Shown piece after piece: positions 10,168 through 18,140 of a stretch of 64,000 nucleotides of DNA. Location: contig NZ_AP024469.1 in assembly GCF_016865365.1 (NCBI RefSeq), positions 3,750,501-3,814,500 of the forward strand. Reading direction: 5' to 3'. Below the pieces are notes generated by a model that worked only from the letters and a program-made list of their open reading frames with translations, was not told the DNA's origin and searched no databases. A program made the translations under genes and the position numbers. Numbering within the stretch: the stretch's first letter is position 1; every line of letters starts with the position of its first letter. This stretch comes from Geobacter sp. SVR. GTDB taxonomy: Bacteria; Desulfobacterota; Desulfuromonadia; Geobacterales; Pseudopelobacteraceae.

Positions 10168-11478
10168 ATGCTGACCCAGATCGAATCCGCCCGCCAGGGC
10201 ATTCTGACCCCCCAGATGGCCGCCGTGGCACAGGTCGAACAACTTTCCCCCGACTACATCCTGCAGATGGTAGCCACAGGTAAGATCGTCATTCCCTGGA
10301 ACCATGTCCGCAAGCCGGCCCGCATCGCCGGCATCGGCAAGGGGCTTTCCACCAAGGTCAACGCCTCCATCGGCACCTCTTCGGATATCGTCGATTATGC
10401 TGCCGAGGTAGCCAAGGCACGGGCCGCCCAGCAGGCAGGGGCCGATACGCTGATGGAGCTGTCGGTGGGGGGGGACCTGGACCGGGTTCGGCGCGAAGTG
10501 ATCGCCGCAGTGGAACTGCCGGTGGGCAACGTGCCGCTCTACCAGGCCTTCTGCGAGGCGGCCCGGAAATACGGCGATCCCAACAAACTGGACGAAGAGC
10601 TGCTGTTCGACCTGATCGAGCGCCAGTGCGCCGACGGCATGGCCTTCATGGCCGTGCACTGCGGCATCAACCTCTACACCATCGAGCGGCTCAGAAAGCA
10701 GGGCTACCGCTATGGCGGGCTGGTCAGCAAGGGGGGGGTCAGCATGGTGGCCTGGATGCTGGCCAATAACCGCGAGAATCCGCTGTACGAGAAGTTCGAC
10801 CGGGTGGTGGCGATCCTCAAGAAATACGACACGGTGCTCTCCCTGGGCAACGGCCTCAGGGCCGGCGCGATCCACGACTCATCCGACCGGGCCCAGATCC
10901 AGGAGCTCTTGATCAACTGCGAGCTGGCCGAGATCGGCCGCGACATGGGTTGCCAGATGCTGGTGGAGGGGCCGGGGCATGTACCGCTGGACGAGGTCGA
11001 GGGTAACATCCAGTTGCAGAAGCGCATGAGCGGCGGCGCCCCCTACTACATGCTGGGACCGATCGCCACCGACGTGGCCCCCGGCTTCGACCACATCACC
11101 GCCGCCATCGGGGCGGCCCAGTCCAGCCGCTACGGCGCCGATCTGATCTGCTACATCACCCCGGCCGAACACCTGGCCCTGCCGACCGAACAGGACGTGC
11201 GCGATGGTGTCAAGGCGGCCAAGGTGGCGGCCTACATCGGCGACATGAACAAGTACCCCGAGAAGGGCCGGCAGAGGGACAAGGAGATGTCCAAGGCGCG
11301 CCGCGACCTGGACTGGGAGAAACAGTTCCAGCTGGCGCTCTACCCCGAGGATGCCCGTGCCATCCGTGCCAGCCGCACACCGGAGGACGAGGCCACCTGC
11401 ACCATGTGCGGCGACTTCTGTGCCTCGCGCGGGGCGGGAAAACTGTTTGCCGGTGATCTGAAGGGTGATAAGATCTGA
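10168..11478 (+). CDS. bzaF: ThiC-family radical SAM enzyme, probably 5-hydroxybenzimidazole synthase BzaF
   Basis: A 436-residue ThiC-superfamily protein. It has the TKVNASIGTSSD segment near residue 65, MAVHCGIN, VEGPGHVP, YYMLGPIATDVAPG, AEHLALP and the C-terminal CTMCGDFC, the Cx2Cx4C cluster motif of ThiC-type radical SAM enzymes. ThiC makes the thiamin pyrimidine from aminoimidazole ribotide; the paralogue BzaF converts the same substrate into 5-hydroxybenzimidazole, a lower-ligand precursor of B12 in anaerobes. I favour BzaF because the gene sits between cobU-cobT-cobS and cobC and I see no TPP riboswitch upstream. True ThiC remains possible. AAGGAG lies 6-7 bases before the ATG at 10168; a longer frame from 10060 runs through the palindrome. 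Confidence 0.72.
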   Translation: MLTQIESARQGILTPQMAAVAQVEQLSPDYILQMVATGKIVIPWNHVRKPARIAGIGKGLSTKVNASIGTSSDIVDYAAEVAKARAAQQAGADTLMELSVGGDLDRVRREVIAAVELPVGNVPLYQAFCEAARKYGDPNKLDEELLFDLIERQCADGMAFMAVHCGINLYTIERLRKQGYRYGGLVSKGGVSMVAWMLANNRENPLYEKFDRVVAILKKYDTVLSLGNGLRAGAIHDSSDRAQIQELLINCELAEIGRDMGCQMLVEGPGHVPLDEVEGNIQLQKRMSGGAPYYMLGPIATDVAPGFDHITAAIGAAQSSRYGADLICYITPAEHLALPTEQDVRDGVKAAKVAAYIGDMNKYPEKGRQRDKEMSKARRDLDWEKQFQLALYPEDARAIRASRTPEDEATCTMCGDFCASRGAGKLFAGDLKGDKI

Positions 11479-11500
11479 TCATTCGCACAAGGAGAACATC

Positions 11501-12112
11501 ATGACACCCGCCACGCGCATCCACCTGCTCCGCCACGGCCAGGTGGCGGGGTACGACCAGCCGCGTTACAACGGCCAGACGGACGTAGCCCTGACAGATC
11601 TCGGCATCGAACAGTACCATCGCCTGAAGGACCATCTGGCCGAGCGGCCGATCTCCGCCTGCTACACCAGCGATCTCACCCGCTGCCGCACCGGCGCCGA
11701 CATCATCTGCAGCCGGCTCGGCATCGAACCGGTCCCGCGCCACGAATTGCGCGAACTGAACATCGGCATCTGGGAGGGGCTCTCCTGGCAGGAGATCACC
11801 GAGCGTTGGCCGGACGAATGGCAGGCCCGCCTGGCCGATCTGGTCAATTATCGTGTACCGAACGGCGAGAACCTGCTGGATGTGGAGGCGCGGGTCATGC
11901 CGGTGATTACCGAGATCCTCGACCGGCACCGCGGTCAGGAGGTCCTGGTGGTGGGACATGGCGGCGTCAACCGCATCATCCTGCTGAACGCCATCGGAGC
12001 GCCCTTGAAAAGCGCGTTCAACATCGAGCAGAACTACGGCTGCCACAACATCATCGACTACTACGTCGACGACCGGACCACGGTCAAGCTGCTCAACTAT
12101 CAGGTGACCTGA
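11501..12112 (+). CDS. cobC: Alpha-ribazole phosphatase CobC (histidine phosphatase family)
   Basis: A 203-residue phosphoglycerate-mutase-like phosphatase that removes phosphate from alpha-ribazole 5'-phosphate or adenosylcobalamin phosphate. The catalytic RHG is at residues 11-13, with YTSDLTRCRTGAD, the acid ELNIGIWEGLSW and the second histidine in VVGHGGVNR. Position after the nucleotide-loop genes supports CobC over other phosphatases of this fold. AAGGAG precedes the ATG by 6-7 bases. The stop is followed within 2 bases by the HNH gene, so they are probably cotranscribed. Confidence 0.9.
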   Translation: MTPATRIHLLRHGQVAGYDQPRYNGQTDVALTDLGIEQYHRLKDHLAERPISACYTSDLTRCRTGADIICSRLGIEPVPRHELRELNIGIWEGLSWQEITERWPDEWQARLADLVNYRVPNGENLLDVEARVMPVITEILDRHRGQEVLVVGHGGVNRIILLNAIGAPLKSAFNIEQNYGCHNIIDYYVDDRTTVKLLNYQVT

Positions 12113-12114
12113 CC

Positions 12115-12426
12115 ATGGCGCGCGGCCCGAAAACGGTCAAGCTGCCCAGTGCCGAGGATGCCGCCCTGCTGGTGAAGAAAATGCGGGGCGAAGTGGACAG
12201 CAACACCAACTACCGCAGCAAATCCCTCAGGATTCACGGCCCGGTCTGCGCCCGCTGCGGCCGTGAATTCGATGCCGCCAACCTGCACCAGTTGACCGTC
12301 CACCACAGGGACGGCAATCACGACAACAATCCCCCCGACGGCAGCAACTGGGAAAACCTCTGCAACCATTGCCATGACGACGTCCATGCCCGCGAGTTGC
12401 TGGGGGAGTACCTCAGCAAACCGTAA
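12115..12426 (+). CDS. Small HNH nuclease family protein (YajD-like)
   Basis: A 103-residue protein with two CxxC zinc knuckles (CARCGREF and CNHCHDDVH) around an HNH core (LTVHHRDGNHDNNPPDGSNWENLC). The layout matches the E. coli YajD family, whose role is unknown. It starts 2 bases after the cobC stop. Its link to cobalamin genes is probably only positional. Confidence 0.88.
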   Translation: MARGPKTVKLPSAEDAALLVKKMRGEVDSNTNYRSKSLRIHGPVCARCGREFDAANLHQLTVHHRDGNHDNNPPDGSNWENLCNHCHDDVHARELLGEYLSKP

Positions 12427-12801
12427 CAACGCCTCCCTTGTCCGCATCCCGCCGAAAAGCGACCCATCAATGCAAAATGAGGCTGAAACTGCCCCGGCTG
12501 TACCCCCTTTCGGCGGCTGAAACAGTACCTGAAAAACCCGTTGTGAGGAGCTCGATTACACCCTTTTCCGGAGCCCCGGTTTGTCTGTTATGCTTCACGC
12601 ACAGGAATTCATCAATCGGATCAGTTTCGTTGACCTTGAGGCTGCAAAAGCAGTTTTAGCACAATGTAACGCCTTTAAGGATCCCTCCCGACGAGGAGAA
12701 GCTATTGATGCCAACAACGCCAGTTCAACCTCAGTAGGATAGAAAAACAAAAGGACGAGATTGTGCAAGAATGCTGAACTACGTATTTGAGGAGGAAGGA
12801 A
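12427..12801. other. Gap without a convincing gene
   Basis: The 375 bases between the HNH gene and the small Cys protein are less GC-rich toward the right. No terminator with a T-run, RNA gene or strong promoter is obvious. The only frame of note is a 50-codon stretch at 12590-12742, listed separately. The large minus-strand open frame crossing this region continues through the Rieske gene and is a shadow. Confidence 0.5.
12590..12742 (+). CDS. Possible small protein or gene remnant (50 codons)
   Basis: ATG to TAG encodes 50 residues starting MLHAQEFINRISF and containing LEAAKAVLAQCNAFKDPSRRG. The composition is protein-like and more AT-rich than the neighbours. There is no good ribosome binding site. 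It may be a decayed fragment of a mobile-element gene, or chance. Family not recognised. Confidence 0.22.
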   Translation: MLHAQEFINRISFVDLEAAKAVLAQCNAFKDPSRRGEAIDANNASSTSVG

Positions 12802-12984
12802 ATGTCGAAAAAGAACGACACGTGCAGCAACAGTGCCGAGCACAGCGGTCACTTCTGCGAGTTGGAGAGCAGCCAGGAATGGGAGGTTATCAGACAGATC
12901 ACACTCGAACCCCGCTTCAGGTGTCAGAACTGCGGGACCGAGGTGCATTCCGCCAGGAATGTCTGTATGCCGGAAGAGATATGA
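12802..12984 (+). CDS. Small Cys-containing protein of unknown function
   Basis: A 60-residue protein with a very strong ribosome binding site (GAGGAGGAAGGAA before the ATG). The N-terminal half is polar with Cys residues; the C-terminal half has FRCQNCGTEVHSARNVC, a CxxC plus distal Cys that could bind zinc. Not recognised by family. It lies 105 bases upstream of the Rieske gene on the same strand and may share its transcript. Confidence 0.7.
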   Translation: MSKKNDTCSNSAEHSGHFCELESSQEWEVIRQITLEPRFRCQNCGTEVHSARNVCMPEEI

Positions 12985-13089
12985 ATGCCCTGCCGCAGCA
13001 CCCGCCACAAGCACAATATTTTTTAATGGCCGTGGCACCGGGATTTGGTGTAGGATGTGCCCGATTCTTTCCTCCACAGGAGAATAGCG

Positions 13090-13506
13090 ATGGATACAAG
13101 CAGACGCAACGTGCTGTTGGCAGCCCTCGGCGCCCTGATGACCGCTGCCGCCGGGTCGGTCTTCTACCCGCTCTTCCGCTACCTGGCTCCCGCCAGTACT
13201 GCCGTGACCAAGAAAAAGGTGACACTGCAGCTGAAGGAGATTCCCGAGGGGGGAGCCAAGTTTTTCGAATTCGAGGGGCTGGCAGCCGTGCTGGTAAAAC
13301 AGAAAGGGGGAGGCGTGGCCGCCTTCTCGGCCGTCTGCACCCACCTGGGCTGCATCGTGCAGTGGCAGCAAGGCCAAAATCAGTTCCTGTGCCCCTGCCA
13401 TGGGGGACAGTTCTCGAGTGAAGGAGCCGTGCTGGGTGGACCGCCCCCCAAGCCGCTGGCTAAACTGCCATTCACGGTCAACGGCGATAGCGTAACCATC
13501 GGATAA
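13090..13506 (+). CDS. Rieske [2Fe-2S] protein of a bc-type complex
   Basis: A 138-residue protein. The N terminus has a twin-arginine motif (SRRNVLLAALG) and one hydrophobic anchor, so it is likely exported folded by Tat and kept as a membrane anchor. The cluster-binding boxes CTHLGC and CPCHGG are complete, supplying two Cys and two His ligands, with the GPPPKPL loop that follows in Rieske proteins. It would take electrons from quinol at the periplasmic side. Immediately followed by cytochrome b and a multihaem cytochrome c, forming a three-gene unit. The ATG at 13090 starts just before the Tat motif; only a weak GGAG-type site (CAGGAGAATAGCG) precedes it. Confidence 0.94.
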   Translation: MDTSRRNVLLAALGALMTAAAGSVFYPLFRYLAPASTAVTKKKVTLQLKEIPEGGAKFFEFEGLAAVLVKQKGGGVAAFSAVCTHLGCIVQWQQGQNQFLCPCHGGQFSSEGAVLGGPPPKPLAKLPFTVNGDSVTIG

Positions 13507-13543
13507 GCTGTCCAGTTCCGTCATCATGCGACCAGGAGGATCG

Positions 13544-14647
13544 ATGTCGATACCGGAAAAAATCTATCGCTGGCTGGATGTACGCATCGGCGTCGGCGAA
13601 CTCGCCGAAAAGGAACTGACCGGTTACCACCTGCCGGTCACGATCAATGTCTGGTACTCGCTCGGAAGCGTATTGCTGTTCTCCCTGGCGCTCCAGGTAG
13701 TAACCGGCATCCTGCTTCTGGTCTACTATGTGCCGGACGCGGACAAGGCCTTTGCCAGCGTCACGGCCATCATGAACGACGTGCCCTTTGGCTGGCTGAT
13801 CCGCATGTGCCATGCGGTCGGTTCGAACATGATGGTGGCGGTACTGCTGCTGCACATGTTCTCGGTACTCTTCATGGGCAGCTACAAGCGGCCGCGCGAG
13901 CTTTCCTGGCTCTCCGGCTTCATACTGCTCAACATGGTGATGGGCATCTCCCTGACCGGCTATCTGCTCCCCTGGAGCCAGCTCTCCTTCTGGGCCACCA
14001 CCGTTGCCACCAACAGCGCCGGCGCCATCCCCCTGATCGGCGACGAGCTGGTGCAATTCCTGCGCGGGGGACGGCTGGTCGGTCCTTACACGCTCGGCCG
14101 CTTCTTTGCACTGCACGTGGCAGTGATCCCGCTGGGCATTGCCCTGCTGGTGGGGGTGCACCTGTTCCTGCTCAAGCGCATCGGCATCTCCGCTCCCCCG
14201 TCCGGACAGAAGGACTCGCGCGTCCGCTGGAAAGGGGACAGCTACCGCTACGAGGAGCATCCCGGAGGAATCCCCTTCTACCCCAACTACGTGGTCCAGG
14301 ACATGAGTTCGATCTGTTTCTACCTGGCCCTGTTCCTGCTGGTGGTGTTCTTCGATCCGTATATCTTTTTCCCCAAAGACGCCTTCATTCCCGCCAACCC
14401 GTTCCAGACCCCGGCCCACATTAAGCCGGAATGGTACTTCCTGCCCAACTACCAGACCCTGAAGATATTCCCCAGCGAATTCATGGGTCTCATGGCGCAG
14501 GGGCTCGCCATGACGTTCCTGGCGTTGCTGCCGTTCGTCGACCGCAATCCGGAACGGCATCCGCTCAAGCGGCCGCTCTTTCTGGCCTGTGCCATCGGCG
14601 GGATACTTCTCTGGATCGGTCTGATGATATGGGGGCACTACTCATGA
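13544..14647 (+). CDS. Cytochrome b (fused b6/subunit IV-type) of a quinol oxidoreductase
   Basis: A 367-residue membrane protein with about eight helices. The first His pair spans RMCHAVG to LLHMF (13 residues between) and the second pair ALHVAV to GVHLF (14 between), the spacing of b6-type cytochromes. PEWYFLPNY near residue 293 is the PEWY quinol-site motif normally in subunit IV, so both parts are fused in one chain. GGAGG precedes the ATG at 13544 by 5 bases. Lies between the Rieske gene and the pentahaem cytochrome gene, whose start overlaps its stop (ATGA). Likely carries electrons from menaquinol to periplasmic cytochromes. Confidence 0.95.
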   Translation: MSIPEKIYRWLDVRIGVGELAEKELTGYHLPVTINVWYSLGSVLLFSLALQVVTGILLLVYYVPDADKAFASVTAIMNDVPFGWLIRMCHAVGSNMMVAVLLLHMFSVLFMGSYKRPRELSWLSGFILLNMVMGISLTGYLLPWSQLSFWATTVATNSAGAIPLIGDELVQFLRGGRLVGPYTLGRFFALHVAVIPLGIALLVGVHLFLLKRIGISAPPSGQKDSRVRWKGDSYRYEEHPGGIPFYPNYVVQDMSSICFYLALFLLVVFFDPYIFFPKDAFIPANPFQTPAHIKPEWYFLPNYQTLKIFPSEFMGLMAQGLAMTFLALLPFVDRNPERHPLKRPLFLACAIGGILLWIGLMIWGHYS

Positions 14648-15438
14648 GCACTGCACGGAGCATGATGTACGGTCTGACCCTCCTGGTGCTGACACTGTTC
14701 CCGATCCCGCGTAATGCTGCGGCGGAAACGGTCTGCATCCAATGCCACACCGCCCAGACCGGGCGGGGACTCAAGCCGGTCAAGCCTTGGCAGGAAAGCA
14801 TTCATGCCGAAAACGGCATCTCCTGTCACCACTGTCACGGTGGCGATGCCGCCGATGCCGCCAATGCCATGGATCCTGCCCGAGGTTTCCTGGGGGCTCC
14901 CAAGGAAACCGCCATCCCCGACTTCTGCGGACGCTGCCATATCGGCATCAAGTCCGATTACCTGAAAAGCGCCCACGGCCACGCCCTGGGCAAGGGGGGA
15001 CCGACCTGCGTCACCTGCCACGGCAGCCACGGCATCAAAAAGGCGGCATTGGAGTTGATCAACGAAAAGACCTGCACGCAATGCCACAGTTTTGAGCGCG
15101 CCCGCGTCATCCGTACCGCCATGGAACAGACCGAGCATTCATTGACTACGCTTACCAAACGTCTGGATGCCTTCAAAGCCAAAGGTGTCGATACCGACGC
15201 CCTGGAAAAGCGGCTTTTTGCCGAACGCAACCGCTACCATACCCTCTTCCACGAGGTGAATACCGCCAAGGTCAAGGCAGAATCGGGCCTGATCGCCGGA
15301 GAGCTGGACAAGCTCAAGACGGCCCTGGACAAAATCGACGAGAAGTTCAAAAAGCGCAAAATGGCCGGCGCAGCGGCGGTGGGGGCGGCCCTGCTGGCGG
15401 CGGTGCTGTTTCACCTGCTGCGTAAAACCTACTCGTAG
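14644..15438 (+). CDS. Pentahaem c-type cytochrome, membrane-anchored
   Basis: A 264-residue exported cytochrome. After a signal sequence ending near NAAAET it has five CXXCH sites: CIQCH, CHHCH, CGRCH, CVTCH and CTQCH, all in the first 155 residues. A helical, charged region follows (LTKRLDAFKAKGV..., LDKLKTALDKIDEKFKKRK), then a C-terminal membrane segment AAAVGAALLAAVLFHLL. It probably accepts electrons from the Rieske/cytochrome b pair, replacing cytochrome c1. The ATG overlaps the cytochrome b stop, showing translational coupling. A strong terminator follows. Confidence 0.93.
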   Translation: MSTARSMMYGLTLLVLTLFPIPRNAAAETVCIQCHTAQTGRGLKPVKPWQESIHAENGISCHHCHGGDAADAANAMDPARGFLGAPKETAIPDFCGRCHIGIKSDYLKSAHGHALGKGGPTCVTCHGSHGIKKAALELINEKTCTQCHSFERARVIRTAMEQTEHSLTTLTKRLDAFKAKGVDTDALEKRLFAERNRYHTLFHEVNTAKVKAESGLIAGELDKLKTALDKIDEKFKKRKMAGAAAVGAALLAAVLFHLLRKTYS

Positions 15439-15462
15439 CTATTTCCGCGGCGCCTAATCATC

Positions 15463-15500
15463 CAGCCCCCTTTTCAATCGACAAGGGGGCTGTTTTTTTT
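15463..15500 (+). terminator. Rho-independent terminator after the bc-complex genes
   Basis: CAGCCCCCTT pairs with AAGGGGGCTG across a ten-base loop and is followed by eight T residues. Confidence 0.92.
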
Positions 15501-15592
15501 GGAGCTTCTGCTGCAAATATGGCGTTGAAACGGTTTCTGTCGGGGAGTTACAATAAAAGCAGGAAGTCGTGTCACACAGGGGAGGTGAGCCC

Positions 15593-15772
15593 ATGTCAAA
15601 GGTTCTTGAATGTTCAAAGGTTGACCCGACCAGCGGCTGCAACTATATCGTCCGTGGCGACACGGAAGAAGATATCCTCCGGAATGCTGCGGTTCATGCC
15701 AAGGAACACGGCATACACGAGGTGACGCCGGAATTGATGGAACGGGTCAAAGCGAATATCCACGAGGAGTAA
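15593..15772 (+). CDS. DUF1059 family protein
   Basis: A 59-residue protein: MSKVLECSKVDPTSGCNYIVRG, then DTEEDILRNAAVHAKEHGIHEVTPEL, the typical DUF1059 pattern of two Cys and an HAKEHHG-like helix. These are small soluble proteins of unknown role, sometimes linked to stress. Start chosen by GGAGGTGA 6-7 bases before the ATG at 15593; a GTG at 15569 lacks support. It stands alone between two terminators. Confidence 0.88.
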   Translation: MSKVLECSKVDPTSGCNYIVRGDTEEDILRNAAVHAKEHGIHEVTPELMERVKANIHEE

Positions 15773-16166
15773 CCAAGGTCGTCAGCGAGCAAGCACGGAC
15801 GGGGTCTTCCCGGACCTGTCCGTTTTACTTTCCCCCCGGTCTCCGCAGGTGGTGATGAATCAAGGATCGAGCCTTGGGGCCGGGTGATGTGCTTCATATT
15901 TATTACGGTCGATGTACGAGCGATTTTCAGTATCTTCGCAGCCTCCTTGCCTGATTGCAACGGGGCTGTCCTTTTATCTGCACCAACTCTCCATTCCTTC
16001 TTACCCAGGCTGCACACCTTCAGAAATCCGGGATGAGTGGTATATAGGTTACGGAGCCTTGCCCCCCCTCCGGACAGGTATCTTGAAAAGGGGAATATTT
16101 GCTCTAAGGTAAAAGGAGAGATCAGGCTTCGCAGTTGTTGCGTGTCCAGACAAAGGGAGGTGGGTC
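15773..16166. other. Gap between the DUF1059 gene and the FAD-oxidase pseudogene
   Basis: The 394 bases hold the terminator at 15795-15828 and, at the right, an AAAGGGAGGTGGGTC ribosome binding site for the next frame. No gene or RNA is apparent. A promoter for the oxidase must lie here but none stands out. Confidence 0.55.
15795..15828 (+). terminator. Hairpin terminator after the DUF1059 gene
   Basis: ACGGAC plus GGGTC pair with GGACC plus GTCCGT, followed by TTTTACTTT. The stem has one bulge. Confidence 0.7.
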
Positions 16167-17577
16167 ATGACTTCCGTGGAGATCAAGAGGCGGGATGGTG
16201 ACAGGATCACTCTGGATGCCGGCACCCTCGAGTCCTTTGCCGGACGCTTGCGCGGAAAGCTTCTGGGGCCGGCCGACCCGGACTATGACGAAGCGCGCGC
16301 GGTCTGGAATGCAATGATCGACAGGAAACCGGCGCTGATAGCCGTGTGCCGGGGTGTGGCCGATGTGATGGCTGCGGTCGGTTTCGCCCGCGAACACGGC
16401 CTGCTGCTGTCGATTCGCGGCGGCGGGCACAATGTCTCGGGCTCGGCCATTGCCGAAGGGGGATTGGTGATCGATCTCTCCCGCATGCGCAGTGTACAGG
16501 TGTCACCGGAGCAGCGGCTGGCCCGCGTGGAAGGGGGGGCGCGGCTGGGCGATCTCGATCACGAAACGTCCGCTTTCGGGCTCGCCACGCCGGTCGGTTT
16601 GGTTTCGGAAACCGGCGTGGCCGGGCTGACGCTGCATGGCGGCGCTGGCTGGCTGTTGCGCAAGCACGGCCTTTCCATCGACAATCTGCATGCCTTCGAG
16701 ATCGTGACGGCCGACGGGCAGCTCTTGCGGGCCACCAGGGACCAGCATCCCGACCTGTTCTGGGCCTTGCGGGGGGGCGGCGGCAATTTTGGCGTGGTAA
16801 CCGCCTTCGAATTCCATCTGCATCCGGTCGGCCCGCAGGTCTGGATGAGCGTGCCGATCTATCCGCTGGAACAGGCCCAGGAGGTGGTGGCAGCCTGCCA
16901 CGACTACATGGCCGAGGCCCCGGAGGAGCTGATGGTGCTGGGGGTGTTCTGGAACGCCCCGGTGCCGCAGTACCGCGGCAAACCGGTGATCATTCTGCTG
17001 GGATGCTACACCGGTCCCGGCGAGCAGGGAACGGATCATTGCCCCTCTGCGCACCATCGGACAGCCGATTGCGGACCTGAGTGAACGGATGAGTTGGACC
17101 GAGGCCCAGACGTTCCTCGACCGGGACTACCCGGCGGGACTCTTCTATTACTGGAAGTCCATCTACCTGAACCGTCTCGACCAGGAGGTGATCGGCATCC
17201 TGGCAGACCATGCCGCCAGGCGTCCGTCGTCCGAATCGTCCCTCGACATCTGGTTCCTGGGAGGTGCCACTGCCCGGGTGCCGACGACGGAAACCGCTTT
17301 CGCGCAGCGACACCCCCCTTACATGATCGGCATCGAGGCCAACTGGCACGACCGGGAAACCAGCAAAGTCAATATCGAGTGGGCACGGGCCGTGTACCGG
17401 GACCTGCTCCCCTTCTCAGACGGCGGCAGCTATCTCAACTTTCCCGGATTCGTGGAGGACAGGCAGGCCCTGCTGCGGGGTGCCTACGGCGAAAACCTGC
17501 ACCGGCTGGAACGGGTCAAGGCGCAGTACGACCCGCACAACCTCTTTCCAGGCCTGTTGAGTATCTCCGCACGATGA
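16167..17577 (+). pseudogene. FAD-linked oxidase (berberine-bridge-enzyme-like), frameshifted
   Basis: Two frames together encode one BBE-like flavoenzyme of about 470 residues. The first (from 16167) has the PCMH-type FAD domain: SIRGGGHNVSG (the His is the usual site of covalent flavin attachment), GLVIDLSRMR, GVAGLTLHGGAGWL and FWALRGGGGNFGVVT. It breaks after GCYTGPGEQG. The second frame continues with SERMSWTEAQTF and ends with the BBE tail YLNFPGFVEDR and RVKAQYDPHNLFPG. One missing base in the G run at about 17027-17030 explains the shift: adding a G restores GEQGERIIAPLRTIG. Either a recent mutation or a sequencing error. The start has GGGAGGTGGGTC upstream. Confidence 0.9.
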
Positions 17578-17602
17578 AGTATCCTCTGATGCCGGAAACA
17601 GC

Positions 17603-17974
17603 CTACAGGGTTTGCTCGGCCGAAGCGACGGTAACGCCCAGAACTGCCCTGGCCCAGGGGAATCTGGCCTTGAGCCCATCGAAATCCGGGCCGGAGGTGA
17701 TAAAGGCTGCCGTTCCCTTGATCAGGAAACCGGTGCCAGGGCCGAGCTTGCCGGCCACCTTACTGCTCCCCGCAGTGATCAGCACGTTGTTGTTGTAGGC
17801 AATATTCGCCTCGGTCCGGTGCATGTAACCGACCGGAATCAGCAGACGCCCATCGTCAGTGACCTTTATGTAACTGTTCCAGGTATTGACCATGTGCGGT
17901 CCATCCTGTCCCAGGGTTGCAATGGCCACCACCCCGTCGTGTTTCAGCACCTCCAGCAGTTTCTCCGGAATCAT
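17603..17974 (-). CDS. Pyridoxamine 5'-phosphate oxidase-related FMN-binding protein
   Basis: A 123-residue split-barrel flavin-binding protein. It begins MIPEKLLEVLKHDGVVAIATLG and has the WNSYIKV strand, the GYMHRTEANI segment and a C-terminal RFPWARAVLGVTVASAEQT. Proteins of this size in the PNPOx-like family bind FMN or related cofactors; the substrate is unknown. The ATG at 17974 is set by GGAGG 8 bases upstream; an earlier ATG at 18040 lacks one. It is divergently transcribed from a MocR-type regulator, which may control it. Confidence 0.85.
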   Translation of the reverse strand: MIPEKLLEVLKHDGVVAIATLGQDGPHMVNTWNSYIKVTDDGRLLIPVGYMHRTEANIAYNNNVLITAGSSKVAGKLGPGTGFLIKGTAAFITSGPDFDGLKARFPWARAVLGVTVASAEQTL

Positions 17975-18140
17975 CGTTACTACCTCCTGTTTTTTATATG
18001 GTTGTGCCGGATTACCTAACGGCACCTTGTCGAAATCCATGTACGTCCGGCCCGGCGGGATTTTCTTTTTGACGCCCGCCTGACTCTTGCCCTAGACTGG
18101 CTTTCTGCCTGCTCAAGAATACCACCGATCGGACGCGCGT

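Noticed and set aside
12595-13527. 310-residue minus-strand frame across the Rieske gene
   Set aside because: It runs opposite to the Rieske protein with its clear cluster motifs and has no recognisable domain.
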